DNA of 64,000 bases from Candidatus Poribacteria bacterium (GCA_022827055.1 JAJDTR010000164.1:158440-222439); one strand, 5' to 3'; counted from the first letter of the stretch, positions 7,230 to 16,844 are shown. The notes: a model not told the origin generated them from the letters alone. Program-made: numbers and translations.

Positions 7230-9761
7230 ATGGCAGATACTCTAAACACGAATCCCTTACAATCAAAAGTTCAGCCGCTGACGGTCGATTACAATAGAGA
7301 ACGTATAGAAGATATTGGATACATGACATGTATGACGTTGGTACTCCTGGGCAATTATTCTCAAACAGGCCATTTCGGCGGTCCACTAGCATATACGCCA
7401 TATAACGTGGCGCTCCATCTAGCTGGCCCGGAACTGGGTGGACTTCGCTATGACTACCGGAAACCCAAGCATCCATTCTGTGACAAGTTCATGCTGGCAG
7501 GAGGTCACAACATTCCCACTGCATACGCCTTGTGGATGATTATGGGCGAAGCTATGGAGCGAAAACACGCCGCTACTGCCGATTCGCGTTATCACGTGGA
7601 TCCGGAAATTGCTATGCTTCCGATTGACGCCCTCGGTTTCCGACGAGGGGCGGGCGCATTGAGAACGCTTCTTCAAGATCACGGACTTGATGACCACCCT
7701 CTCTTTATCCAAGCGAAGATACGCGGCATTCGATCCCTCGCAGGCCATGCAGAAACGACCGACTTGACCAACGATGTCAACGGCGGGCCTTCCGGGATTG
7801 GCGTTGCGACGGCCGCAGGTAAAGCTGCTTTCTGGAATTTCATGGGTGCTCCCGATTCCCTCAAGGTTCTTGCCCTTGAGGGCGAGTTTGCCATGACGGA
7901 GGGACATGCTCAGGAATTGAAGACGCAAGGACTCGCCATGCAGGTGGGTAAACGTCTGCGAATCCTGATTTCATATAATAACGCGGGAATTGACGATACC
8001 TTGGTTGGCGGCGTTGTAGACGCCAAATACAAGCAGTACCAACTCGAAGATCAGTGGACCTCTTACGGCTGGAATGTGTTCCCTCTCGAGAATGGTAACG
8101 ATTATGATCAGATTCTAGCCGCTCTTAACACCATGGAGAACTGGGATGCGGCTGACCGTCGACCAATGGTTGTTATCGGAAACACGGTTAAGGGATATTG
8201 GCCCGGATCTCTCAATGGAAAGATTGAAGGGTATGGCGACCAATTGATTAGTTTCCAGAGCCATCCCTATGCCTTAAAGATGAATTCGGAGTATTTTGTC
8301 GCATTGGCTACAACTTTTGAAAAACGGTACGGCGTCGAATTCCAGGGCATTCATGACGGCCCGGTGTCTGACGAACGTGGGCGCCTAATTCAGTTCAAAA
8401 CCAACATTGACGTGGTGATGTCGGTACTGGATCGCGAGGGGCTGGGTGAATGGTTGGCAGATCGTCTCTTAGAAATTGGTGATTCGGTGCAAAACGATTT
8501 GCCGCTGCGAGTTGATGTCACCCGAGATCCTTTTCTAGATAATCGGCTCCGTGTCGACAATCTCCCGGTTGAACCTCAACACCTTACGGTTTCGAATCCC
8601 GCGTCTGGCGAAGAGCAGGAAGTAGATATCTCGCTGTTTAAGAAAGCGGGGGAAGTAGCTGGTACACGCCGTGCCATATCTGAAATCATCAAGTGGGTCA
8701 ACTACGTGACTGACAACCGCTTCATCACGCTTGCCGCCGACCTTTCAGAGTCAATCAATGTAGAACACGGAAGCCTTTGGGGACACTACAATCCGGAGAC
8801 CAATCCTGCTGCCACTCGGTTTAAGGCTCCAATTCAAGAAGCGGGCAACGCCTCTAGTGCAATCGGGCTGGTGGGGCAGAGTGCCTCGCTCGACCCGGAG
8901 AAATTTGCCGGCGTCTGGGCATTAAGCGGGACATACGGTGCCTTCACGCCACTGATGTATCTACCTGCTCGAGTGTGGAGTCAGCAGAGCCAGGACAGCC
9001 GTTTTCGCATGGGAATTTTGCACATTCTCGCCGGACATTCGGGCCCCGAGACCGCCGCCGATGCTCGCACGCATTTTGGCATCTTCGCACCTCAGGTTTG
9101 GAAATTGTTCCCGCGCGGACAGGCGATTCATGTAAGTTTCTGGGATTATAACGACGTTGCCCCGGGATACTTTGCCGCAGCCGAAATCGCGGCTCGTGAT
9201 CCCAAGGTAAGTGTGATTATCATTGAAGTGGCACGCCCGGATTTTCCGGTGGCAGACCGAAATATGTTTGCCGACACGGATCTCAAGGCGGCTGCCAAAG
9301 GGCTGTATGTTATCCGTGACTTCAATCCGAACCAACCCAAACACGGTTACGTAATCGTCCAAGGTTCCAATTCCACTGTCAATCTCGTAAACGTGATTCC
9401 GCGCTTGGAAGCGCAGGGAATCAACGTGAAGATTATTGCCGCCGTCAGCGAAGAACTTTTTGATCGGCAACCAACTAGCTATCGCCAATCAGTGTTACCT
9501 CCGGAGGCAAAGTATGATCTGATGGTAGTTAGCACAGGCACGCGGCGAGTCTGGCCCATAAGAGATGTTGGTCCATTGACCGACGAATATTCATTGACTG
9601 CCGATTGGGACGATCAATGGCTCACTGGCGGTACAGAATCGGATGTCATCACAGAGGCACATCTTGATGCCGAGTCTATCTTCGCGGGGATTAACCGTTT
9701 CGCCGAAACGCGAGAAAACCGTTTAAATCTGCAGCGCGGATTTCTCGAAAACTTGGACTAA
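7230..9761 (+). CDS. transketolase-like thiamine-diphosphate enzyme, unusually long
   Basis: The 843-residue protein has the transketolase-family layout: an N-terminal ThDP domain with a substrate-site histidine segment (GGHNIPTAYALW), a middle Pyr-type domain (about 470-650) and a C-terminal domain. Usual transketolases are about 660 residues, so this one carries extra sequence. In the ThDP motif the usual G-D-G-E is replaced by E217-G-E219, while the downstream Asn pair is kept (Y249-N-N251). The Mg-binding Asp thus appears to be Glu, so the reaction may differ from classical transketolase. GAGGA (7219-7223) sits 6 nt before the ATG. It leads a same-strand cluster with a ThDP decarboxylase, an SGNH hydrolase and a XylA-like protein. 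The family call is firm at superfamily level; the substrate is unknown. Confidence 0.75.
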   Translation: MADTLNTNPLQSKVQPLTVDYNRERIEDIGYMTCMTLVLLGNYSQTGHFGGPLAYTPYNVALHLAGPELGGLRYDYRKPKHPFCDKFMLAGGHNIPTAYALWMIMGEAMERKHAATADSRYHVDPEIAMLPIDALGFRRGAGALRTLLQDHGLDDHPLFIQAKIRGIRSLAGHAETTDLTNDVNGGPSGIGVATAAGKAAFWNFMGAPDSLKVLALEGEFAMTEGHAQELKTQGLAMQVGKRLRILISYNNAGIDDTLVGGVVDAKYKQYQLEDQWTSYGWNVFPLENGNDYDQILAALNTMENWDAADRRPMVVIGNTVKGYWPGSLNGKIEGYGDQLISFQSHPYALKMNSEYFVALATTFEKRYGVEFQGIHDGPVSDERGRLIQFKTNIDVVMSVLDREGLGEWLADRLLEIGDSVQNDLPLRVDVTRDPFLDNRLRVDNLPVEPQHLTVSNPASGEEQEVDISLFKKAGEVAGTRRAISEIIKWVNYVTDNRFITLAADLSESINVEHGSLWGHYNPETNPAATRFKAPIQEAGNASSAIGLVGQSASLDPEKFAGVWALSGTYGAFTPLMYLPARVWSQQSQDSRFRMGILHILAGHSGPETAADARTHFGIFAPQVWKLFPRGQAIHVSFWDYNDVAPGYFAAAEIAARDPKVSVIIIEVARPDFPVADRNMFADTDLKAAAKGLYVIRDFNPNQPKHGYVIVQGSNSTVNLVNVIPRLEAQGINVKIIAAVSEELFDRQPTSYRQSVLPPEAKYDLMVVSTGTRRVWPIRDVGPLTDEYSLTADWDDQWLTGGTESDVITEAHLDAESIFAGINRFAETRENRLNLQRGFLENLD

Positions 9762-9859
9762 GTTGCGCGGACCTTGATTCCGCGGGTAAGATTGAAATGA
9801 AGAGTCGTCCAATGAAACATATGCACGCTTAAATTTTGGATTGAGGAAGGTCAGATTCT

Positions 9860-11608
9860 ATGGAGTTGAGACCCATTACTGCGAATCCATCTCAGATCAT
9901 GGTGGAACAACTCGCCGAACTCGGAGTCAAATATGTGTTCAATAACTCCGGATCCCGAGAGGCACATTTTTTTGACGCTCTAAATTCAAATCCAAAAATT
10001 CACGGCATTCTCGGTCTGCATGAGGGTAGCGTTGCGGCAATGGCCGGAGGTTACGCACAAGTAAACCTGGATCCGGCTGTGATGCTCGTGCACCTCGGTG
10101 CCGGATTGGCTCAATGTCTTGGTCAATTGTATAACGTATGGTATGGGAGTCTGCCGGTCGTCGTCATCACATTTGCAGGGGATTCAGGAAGTTACACCGA
10201 CAGGGTTAGCTTAGATCTCGGCCATAGTTTTGCGCCGACCTCAATTGCCGCGCCTATGGCAAAGGCTACCTGGTCAATTATCGAACCCGAAGGACTGCCT
10301 CAAGCCATTTATAGAGCCATCCACGTTGCCAAAACACCGCCGGTCGGGCCAGTGCATCTTGCTGTTTACGATCGAGTATTGAACAACGATCAGGTCTCGA
10401 CGAACATCATCGAAACTGATATTTTAGACCTGCACGTCGGGTACCCAGACGATGATGATGTGGAGACAATGGCACGCCTTCTACACGATGCCGAACGTCC
10501 GGTTGTATATATCGGCGATGGTATTTGGAAGAATCGGGCGGAGTCGGAGGCAACTGCGCTGGTCGAGAATTATGGACTTCCTGTTTTCCACGTGTGGGGC
10601 GATCTGCGAAGCATCCCGCTTAAGCACAGGTTTCGCTGTGGACAAATGGGGGCCGTGGAGAGCCTCGATCCCGATCTTATTTTGTGTCTCGGTGTACGAC
10701 ACCCCGGACTTGGCATACCTCATGATTACCACGCATTCACCGACGGTCGCAAGGTAGTTGCCATTGGATCCGACCCCGCCAATATCAAAAACATTCCGGG
10801 TGTCGATTTCGCGATTTTGGCAGATGAAAAGCGAACGTTGGCACACTTAAACGAATTGGCGAAGAATCATTCTACATCACATCAATTGGAGCTACGGCGC
10901 ACATGGGCACGAACACAAGCGATGTCAATCCATGCACAACGCGCCAAAACCGAGCGCAGTTCCAGACCACAATCCGGACGAGTTCGTCCTTGGCTGCTGC
11001 GAGATGTGCTAGATGAGGCATTAGACAGTCGAGACGGCGGTCTAATTACGATTGAACAGTATGTCGTTCCTGTAGAAAACCTTGCAAAATCCGAGGATCT
11101 AGGCAATAACGTGTACATGATTGCTGCCGGCGGATCGGAAGGTTACGGAGTTGGTGCAGCCATCGGTGCCAAGTTAGCTGCGCTCGATCGCCCCGTTGTT
11201 GGGCTGGTCGGAGATGGTTCGCTATGTTATGCCGATTCGGGACTTTGGACAGCGGCCCATCATGGAATTCCATTGCTCTATGTGATTTCCAACAATCAAT
11301 CCTACGGCGTTGTTGCGTATCACTTTGGCCGCGCCAAGGGTTCGACCATGGAGAAAACCGATGAGTATCCAGGCGTCGTTTTGAACGGAATCGACCCAGT
11401 GAAGATTGCCGAAGGATTCGGAGTGGAAGCCATGCGCGTGAAAGACGAGTCTTGTATCAAAGATTCAATCGAACGTGGATTGGAAGTAGTCGAACGGGAA
11501 GGGCGCCCATTCCTTCTGGACGTTCAGCTACCGCTGAATCTTCCAAACGACGGAAGAGGTGTAGAACCTTTTCAGGTCACAAACATCGGGTATAAAGAAG
11601 AGTTTTGA
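9860..11608 (+). CDS. ThDP-dependent enzyme of the acetolactate synthase/benzoylformate decarboxylase family
   Basis: The 582-residue protein has the three-domain Pyr-central-PP arrangement of ThDP decarboxylases. The cofactor-activating glutamate is E55 in GLHEGSVAAMAGGYAQ. The PP motif is canonical: G451-D452-G453-S454 and N478-N479. The family decarboxylates or carboligates 2-keto acids; benzoylformate-decarboxylase-like proteins are the nearest in appearance, but the substrate cannot be deduced. GAGGAAGG (9843-9850) lies 9 nt before the ATG. It follows the transketolase-like gene by 98 bp and precedes the SGNH hydrolase by 48 bp, which suggests one transcription unit. Confidence 0.85.
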   Translation: MELRPITANPSQIMVEQLAELGVKYVFNNSGSREAHFFDALNSNPKIHGILGLHEGSVAAMAGGYAQVNLDPAVMLVHLGAGLAQCLGQLYNVWYGSLPVVVITFAGDSGSYTDRVSLDLGHSFAPTSIAAPMAKATWSIIEPEGLPQAIYRAIHVAKTPPVGPVHLAVYDRVLNNDQVSTNIIETDILDLHVGYPDDDDVETMARLLHDAERPVVYIGDGIWKNRAESEATALVENYGLPVFHVWGDLRSIPLKHRFRCGQMGAVESLDPDLILCLGVRHPGLGIPHDYHAFTDGRKVVAIGSDPANIKNIPGVDFAILADEKRTLAHLNELAKNHSTSHQLELRRTWARTQAMSIHAQRAKTERSSRPQSGRVRPWLLRDVLDEALDSRDGGLITIEQYVVPVENLAKSEDLGNNVYMIAAGGSEGYGVGAAIGAKLAALDRPVVGLVGDGSLCYADSGLWTAAHHGIPLLYVISNNQSYGVVAYHFGRAKGSTMEKTDEYPGVVLNGIDPVKIAEGFGVEAMRVKDESCIKDSIERGLEVVEREGRPFLLDVQLPLNLPNDGRGVEPFQVTNIGYKEEF

Positions 11609-11656
11609 TGTGACTCAAGCCGGCACGCTGCATCCTTTGTTCTGCAACTTGATGTC

Positions 11657-12325
11657 ATGACATCAAGATCGAAATCTATGAAGCAGGTGCTTGTCTACTC
11701 CGATTCTCTAACGTGGGGCATAATTCCGAATACCAGAAAGCGTTTGACATTCGACGCACGTTGGCCCGGCGTCTTGGAAGGTGCGTTGATTCGGAACGGC
11801 ATCCCGACGCGCGTGATTGAAGACTGCCTAAACGGACGCAGAACGGTATGGGACGATCCTTTCAAGACTGGTCGTAATGGATTGGACGGATTAGCCCAAC
11901 GAATCGAAATTCATTCTCCTCTCGATCTGGTCATTCTGATGCTCGGCACGAATGACTTCCAATCCGTGCATTCGTTCACCGCTTGGCATTCGGCTCAAGG
12001 GATCCGCGCGTTGATTACCGAGATTCGAGGCGCGCCTATCGAACCGGGAATGCCAATCCCTAAAATATTGGTCATCTCGCCGCCCGAGATCCAGACACCG
12101 AAAGGTTTCATGGCTCCAAAATTCGCCGGTGCGGATGCCAAGTGCAGTGGCACGGCTACAGAATACCGCAAAATTGCTGAAGAACTCGACTGTCACTTTT
12201 TTGATGCAGGGTCGGTGACAACAACTAGCAAAATTGATGGAGTCCATCTGGACAAAGATCAGCATCGTGTCCTTGGTGTGGCGGTCGGAGAAGTCGTTGC
12301 TGGGCTACTCGGCAATACGTTTTGA
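11657..12325 (+). CDS. SGNH/GDSL-family hydrolase
   Basis: A 222-residue serine esterase of the SGNH fold. Block I reads YSDSLTWG with nucleophile S17 (Gly of GDSL replaced by Ser). Block III is GTND (N99, D100). Block V is DGVHL with the catalytic D194 and H197. There is no signal peptide, so it should act in the cytosol as an arylesterase or carbohydrate deacetylase. The position between a ThDP enzyme and a XylA-like isomerase suggests removal of acyl groups from a sugar substrate, which is inference. The start is uncertain; an ATG seven codons later (11678) is an alternative and neither has a clear ribosome binding site. Confidence 0.8.
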   Translation: MTSRSKSMKQVLVYSDSLTWGIIPNTRKRLTFDARWPGVLEGALIRNGIPTRVIEDCLNGRRTVWDDPFKTGRNGLDGLAQRIEIHSPLDLVILMLGTNDFQSVHSFTAWHSAQGIRALITEIRGAPIEPGMPIPKILVISPPEIQTPKGFMAPKFAGADAKCSGTATEYRKIAEELDCHFFDAGSVTTTSKIDGVHLDKDQHRVLGVAVGEVVAGLLGNTF

Positions 12326-12384
12326 GTTGTTCTGAACACTTGTAAACGCTAAGAGCCAAATCTATAGATACATTGGGAGATATT

Positions 12385-13425
12385 ATGCCGGAACTGAACG
12401 AATATCGTTTTTCATTCGGTCCTTGGAACATCCACGAAGGTGAAGATCCGTTTGGTCCCCCTGTCCGTGATTCGTATTCATTCGATGAAAAAATTGGGTT
12501 TTACCGCGATCTCGGATTCGTTGGCATTCAGTTTCATGACGATGACATTGTACCTGACATTGATGGTAAGACGCATGAGCAGATCATGCGGCAAACCAGA
12601 AACGTAAAACGACTCATTGAGAGCCTTGGCTTGACACCCGAGATTGTGGCTCCTCGTTTGTGGTTTGCACCGCAAACTATTGATGGCGCTTACACCGCCA
12701 ACTTGTCATCGGATCGCGACTATGCCCTTGAAAGATCTAAGCGTTGTGTAGATGTTGCCAACGAAATTGGATGTCGGAACATAGTCCTCTGGCTTGCCCG
12801 TGAGGGTACCTATCTCCGAGAAGCAAAAGACTCGGCGGGGGCGGTGGGCAGAATCATTGACGCCATAAATACTATGCTGGACTATGAATCGAATATCCGC
12901 ATTTTGGTTGAACCCAAGCCGAATGAGCCAATGGATCAGGCTTATATTCCGACAATCGGCCACGCACTTGGGCTCGCCTATATCAGCAAAGACCCCGACA
13001 GAGTCGGCGGCTTAATTGAGAGCGCGCACGCGATCCTCGCGGGATTGGATCCATCGGATGAAATGGGATATGCGCTGCACCACAAAAAATTGTGGAGTGT
13101 CCATCTCAACGATCAAAACGGGTTGAAATTCGATGAAGATAAAGCGTTTGGATCAGTTGATCTCCGACGTGCCTTTAATCAGGTGCGCATACTGGAAGAA
13201 CACGGTTACGGCAAGAATGGTGAATTTGTGGGTTTGGACGTGAAAGTCATGCGAACGCAGCCGCGTGAGATTTCAACCAAACACCTTCTCAACAGCCGCA
13301 AGACCTTCCTCCGCTTGCTTGAGAAAGTGCGCACGCTTGATCGCGCAGTCGAGCGAGAATTAATTGAGGCACGCGATTATGAGGAATTGGACCTTTATAT
13401 TCTTGACCACCTTCTCGGGGGTTAG
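12385..13425 (+). CDS. xylose isomerase (XylA)-like protein with an altered metal site
   Basis: The 346-residue TIM barrel aligns by eye along its length with class I xylose isomerases such as the Streptomyces enzyme. Shared features are the FGPWN...DPFG opening, H51 in FHDDDIVP, W136, E176 and K178 in VEPKPNEP, E212 and H215, D250 and D252 in KFDED, D285, and a DHLLGG end. One metal-1 ligand differs: the Asp of the usual H-I-D-L-N-G-Q-N-G is H240 here (S-V-H-L-N-D-Q-N-G). This may alter metal choice or substrate. The ATG at 12385 follows GGGAGA (12375-12380) at a good distance and is preferred over an in-frame TTG at 12373. It lies 59 bp after the SGNH hydrolase. The family call is firm; activity on xylose is doubtful. 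Confidence 0.8.
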   Translation: MPELNEYRFSFGPWNIHEGEDPFGPPVRDSYSFDEKIGFYRDLGFVGIQFHDDDIVPDIDGKTHEQIMRQTRNVKRLIESLGLTPEIVAPRLWFAPQTIDGAYTANLSSDRDYALERSKRCVDVANEIGCRNIVLWLAREGTYLREAKDSAGAVGRIIDAINTMLDYESNIRILVEPKPNEPMDQAYIPTIGHALGLAYISKDPDRVGGLIESAHAILAGLDPSDEMGYALHHKKLWSVHLNDQNGLKFDEDKAFGSVDLRRAFNQVRILEEHGYGKNGEFVGLDVKVMRTQPREISTKHLLNSRKTFLRLLEKVRTLDRAVERELIEARDYEELDLYILDHLLGG

Positions 13426-13900
13426 GGGCGGCCATTAGCCGCTTGGGATTCGCGCCGCGCACCGCTTGGTTAAGGAATGTTAATGGGCGCTCCGTCTACG
13501 GCACGTTCCCTGCTGTAAAGTTACGGCCGGATGATTCTAACAGGCCATGAGCCCTCCCCAGTTTCTCGGACACCAAATCTCTTTCCACCTCCAAAATAGA
13601 TATGAGACAATGACGGCACGCGGGATAATATTTGAGAAACGCTCGAACCGGCGGCGTTCTACTGGTAGCGATTGATTCCTCGAAAGTGCCAACATTTGAC
13701 TCTGTCTTCACTCCATTTATGTTCTGGATCAATGGGCTCTTTCGTAGGAAGCCAAGCGGCATTAGAATTTACTGAACAGAATTTTCTATTACAAACCGCA
13801 ACTAGCCAAAATTTGCCGGCTCTGACACTAGCCGAGGTAACATAGTTCATTATTCATCACTATACACCGGGAAGCATTATAATTCGCAAGGAGAATTTCG
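13426..13900. other. intergenic region, no gene recognised
   Basis: 475 bp between the XylA-like gene and the next ThDP enzyme. Two overlapping minus-strand reading frames (13496-13762 and 13659-13850) occur in different frames and encode nothing I recognise; they could be decayed coding sequence or chance. A TATAAT at 13878-13883 is too close to the ribosome binding site of the next gene to be a normal -10. Confidence 0.4.
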
Positions 13901-15535
13901 ATGACTGTTTCCGATGCTATCGGCGAGATTTTGAAGGCTGAAGGCACAGAGTATTTGTTCACTTACCCAATCAATCCCATCACGGAAGGTGCTGCCAAAG
14001 CAGGCATCCGCCCCATTGTAGTCCGCCAAGAGAGAATTGGACTTCACATGGCGGATGCGTTTAGCCGGATGAGTTCGGGTGAGAAGATTGGCGTATTCTG
14101 TATGCAACACGGGCCCGGAGCAGAAAATGCGTTCGGAGGTGTCGCACAGGCTTTTGGTGAATCCGCGCCAATCGTGGTGTTGCCGGCAGGTTATAGTCGC
14201 GACAAGACAAACGTTGATCCCAACTTCAGCTCGTTTATGAACTACCGCCATGTCACCAAATCCTGCGAACAGGTTATAATGCCGGCGGCTGTTCCGTCGG
14301 CGTTAAGACGTGCGTTCTCGCAGGCGAAAAACGGGCGTCCGCGTCCCACTCTAGTGGAGATACCCCAGGATATATTCAGCGCGGAATTGCCCGGCGAGTT
14401 GAACTATAGACCAGTTCCAAAACTGCGCCGCGCTCCGGATCCGAACGAAATACCAAGAATCGCCAAAATACTGATTGAAGCGGATCGACCGCTTATTTAT
14501 GCGGGACAGGGTGTCCACTACGCTAAGGGTTGGGAGGAGTTGAAGGAATTGGCAGAGGTGCTGGAAGCTCCGGTCACCACAAGCCTGCAGGGCAAAAGCG
14601 CGTTTCCGGAGAACCATCCTCTGTCCCTCGGTTCAGGCGGGCGCGCCATCCCAAAAATGGTGCACGATTTTCTGCAAGCGTCTGATGTCATCCTCGGAAT
14701 AGGGTGCAGCTTTACCAACACTGGATTCGGTGTAGCCATGCCAAAGGGTAAAACCATCATCCACGCTACGCTGGATGAAGTAGACATAAACAAAGACGTA
14801 GAGGCGGACTATGCCTTGGTTGGCGACGCTCGCCTGACACTGAGAGCGCTCATTGATGAAATCTGTGATCGGTTGGGGAACAAACCGAGAGGACGAAGTA
14901 GTCAGGCAGCTCAAGAAATCAGCCGAATCAAAGCGGGATGGTTAGCAGACTGGAAACCAAAGCTAAAATCCGACGAAATTCCGCTTTGCCCTTATCGCGT
15001 AATATGGGATCTGCTGCATACCGTGGACGTGCCGAATACGATTATTACTCACGATGCAGGCAGTCCACGCGACCAACTCTCACCTTTCTGGCAGTCCACA
15101 ACGCCGCTTTCGTATATTGGCTGGGGAAAAACTACTCAACTGGGCTATGGTCTGGGTTTGGCAATGGGAGCGAAACTGGCGCAACCGGACAAGCTCTGTA
15201 TAAACGTCTGGGGTGACGCAGCAATCGGATTTACGGGTATGGACTTTGAGACTGCCGCTCGAGCCGAAATTCCCATCCTCTCCGTACTGTTCAACAATTT
15301 CTGCATGGCTATCGAATTACGCCCCATGGCGCTTTCGACGGAGAAATTCCGAAGCACAGACATTTCGGGCAACTATGCTGATATGGCAATGGCTTTCGGT
15401 GGATACGGCGAACGCGTCGAAACTCCGGATGAGGTCATCCCAGCCATCAAACGCGGTATCAAGGAGACCAAAGAGGGAAAACCCGCATTGTTGGAGTTCA
15501 TCACAAGTAAAGAAACCGCAATGTCACTGTTCTAG
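13901..15535 (+). CDS. ThDP-dependent enzyme, acetolactate synthase large-subunit-like
   Basis: The 544-residue protein has the acetohydroxyacid synthase/pyruvate oxidase architecture. The catalytic glutamate is E44 in VVRQERIGLHMADAFSR, and the PP-domain motif is G438-D439-A followed by N465-N466. AAGGAG (13888-13893) lies 7 nt upstream of the ATG. It is shorter than usual biosynthetic IlvB and no small regulatory subunit follows, so a catabolic carboligase or decarboxylase is as likely as acetolactate synthase. It is the third ThDP enzyme on this strand within 8.5 kb, but is separated from the others by 475 bp and may have its own promoter. Confidence 0.8.
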   Translation: MTVSDAIGEILKAEGTEYLFTYPINPITEGAAKAGIRPIVVRQERIGLHMADAFSRMSSGEKIGVFCMQHGPGAENAFGGVAQAFGESAPIVVLPAGYSRDKTNVDPNFSSFMNYRHVTKSCEQVIMPAAVPSALRRAFSQAKNGRPRPTLVEIPQDIFSAELPGELNYRPVPKLRRAPDPNEIPRIAKILIEADRPLIYAGQGVHYAKGWEELKELAEVLEAPVTTSLQGKSAFPENHPLSLGSGGRAIPKMVHDFLQASDVILGIGCSFTNTGFGVAMPKGKTIIHATLDEVDINKDVEADYALVGDARLTLRALIDEICDRLGNKPRGRSSQAAQEISRIKAGWLADWKPKLKSDEIPLCPYRVIWDLLHTVDVPNTIITHDAGSPRDQLSPFWQSTTPLSYIGWGKTTQLGYGLGLAMGAKLAQPDKLCINVWGDAAIGFTGMDFETAARAEIPILSVLFNNFCMAIELRPMALSTEKFRSTDISGNYADMAMAFGGYGERVETPDEVIPAIKRGIKETKEGKPALLEFITSKETAMSLF

Positions 15536-15717
15536 CTGCGCATGTAAATGAGGGCTAAGTTCAGACTGCGGTGCGTAGTAAGGAAGGCAAGCCTGATAAA
15601 TTCGTTTTTTATCAAGGGCTTAATGCGAAAAATGGTTTGGGAATTCGGCACATGCAGGAAGTCAAATGCTAGTTGCATTATCCGTTATCGCGTTTGATGG
15701 ACAACGGTGTTCCACTG

Positions 15718-16581
15718 TCAGCTAGCCTTCTTCGCGAAGACGGGATTTTCCAGCAAACTTTGGACTTCATAGATGGAACCCTTGCGCGCTGCATGAGGAA
15801 GGGGCATGCGAACCGGAATCGATTCGATACGCGGCAGGTTGGTCGGCTCGCCGCGCAGAACAAGCGAGTTAAATGTTTCCCAGTCGGGAACTCCTGCTAA
15901 AGGCCACGCATCGATAGCACAATACTGGCTAAGCAGAAGGCGGCGCGGTCTGCTTGACGTGTTTGGTGCGGAGCCGTGCACGGTGCGTACATGATGAATT
16001 GAAATCCCACCGGCTTTAACTTCAACAGGCACGGCGCTCATCGGGTTGAAGTTTGGATCGGTGATGGCACCGACAAATTCGCCATGCTGATGGTGATCGT
16101 AGGTAGGTCCCCGATGCGATGCCGGAATAACCATCAGCGCACCGTTATCCTTCGTCATGTCATCAAACGATACACCAACCGCCAACAGATCATCGTTAGT
16201 GTGCGGATAGAACGCCCAATCCTGATGCCATTCCACTGGACTTCCGTATTCCGCATACTTCATATTGAGTTTCTGACCGTTCGTACGGAGACCGTCACCG
16301 ATTAACTGCGAGACAATTTCGAGGATTTTTTCATGTCGCAGGGCTGCGTCGAACACGACGTGTTGCATATTCGGGTTTTTTATACGGCGCACGCGGGGAT
16401 CTGCCGGCGAATGACTAGGTTCAAGGTCAAATACATCGGTATGTTCGGTTAACGTTCGAGACTTCTCAACGAACTCACCGGTCACTCGCCGGAGGTCCGC
16501 AACCTCGCCGGCAGTCAGTACATTTTCCACGCCGAGATAGCCGTTTCTATGGTAGAAATCAATCTGTTCCTGCGACAACAT
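15718..16581 (-). CDS. phytanoyl-CoA dioxygenase (PhyH) family protein
   Basis: A 287-residue Fe(II)/2-oxoglutarate-dependent dioxygenase. The iron-binding facial triad is visible as H119-x-D121 in EWHQDWAF and the distal H202 in TVHGSAPN; an arginine about nine residues later (SSRPRR) would bind 2-oxoglutarate. The family hydroxylates small organic molecules; the substrate is not predictable. The start at 16581 is set by AAGGAG 7 nt upstream; a longer in-frame start at 16686 lacks such support. It is transcribed toward the ThDP gene from a consensus promoter back to back with that of rqcH. The leader is about 210 nt. Confidence 0.88.
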   Translation of the reverse strand: MLSQEQIDFYHRNGYLGVENVLTAGEVADLRRVTGEFVEKSRTLTEHTDVFDLEPSHSPADPRVRRIKNPNMQHVVFDAALRHEKILEIVSQLIGDGLRTNGQKLNMKYAEYGSPVEWHQDWAFYPHTNDDLLAVGVSFDDMTKDNGALMVIPASHRGPTYDHHQHGEFVGAITDPNFNPMSAVPVEVKAGGISIHHVRTVHGSAPNTSSRPRRLLLSQYCAIDAWPLAGVPDWETFNSLVLRGEPTNLPRIESIPVRMPLPHAARKGSIYEVQSLLENPVFAKKAS

Positions 16582-16799
16582 AAATGACTCCTTTTGAGTC
16601 TCCAAATCTCGGACTTGCGCAATTATCGCATCTTTATCCATCGCCGCGATGTGCGCGATTGGTAAACATCCCGCATCTCTCATCAAACGGCAAATTCCAA
16701 TGAGGATAACTCAACGATACGGAAGTCTCCGCCTTGGGCGATGCGATCCACTGTTGGCCATCAGAATTCAGAGCGCCTACGCCCAAACACGCCGTACCA

Positions 16800-16828
16800 T
16801 TTATAACCGAAAAGTATTCGATTGTCAA
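16800..16828 (-). promoter_or_regulatory. sigma-70 promoter of the PhyH gene
   Basis: On the minus strand TTGACA (16823-16828) and TATAAA (16800-16805) are separated by 17 bp, a near-perfect sigma-70 promoter. The start point would be near 16793. Confidence 0.7.
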
Positions 16829-16844
16829 GTTTAATCCGTTCAAG

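Noticed and set aside
7419..7928. 169-codon minus-strand frame inside the transketolase-like gene
   Set aside because: Antisense shadow of a well-supported gene with no known motif.
13496..13762. 88-codon minus-strand frame in the gap before the third ThDP gene
   Set aside because: No ribosome binding site, no recognisable domain, and overlapped by another frame; not supported as a gene.
13878..13883. TATAAT upstream of the third ThDP gene as a -10 box
   Set aside because: Transcription would begin within the ribosome binding site and there is no -35; probably chance.
15591..15616. CCTGATAAA...TTTATCAAGG inverted repeat between convergent genes as terminator
   Set aside because: AT-rich stem with a bulge and no T-run after it on either strand.
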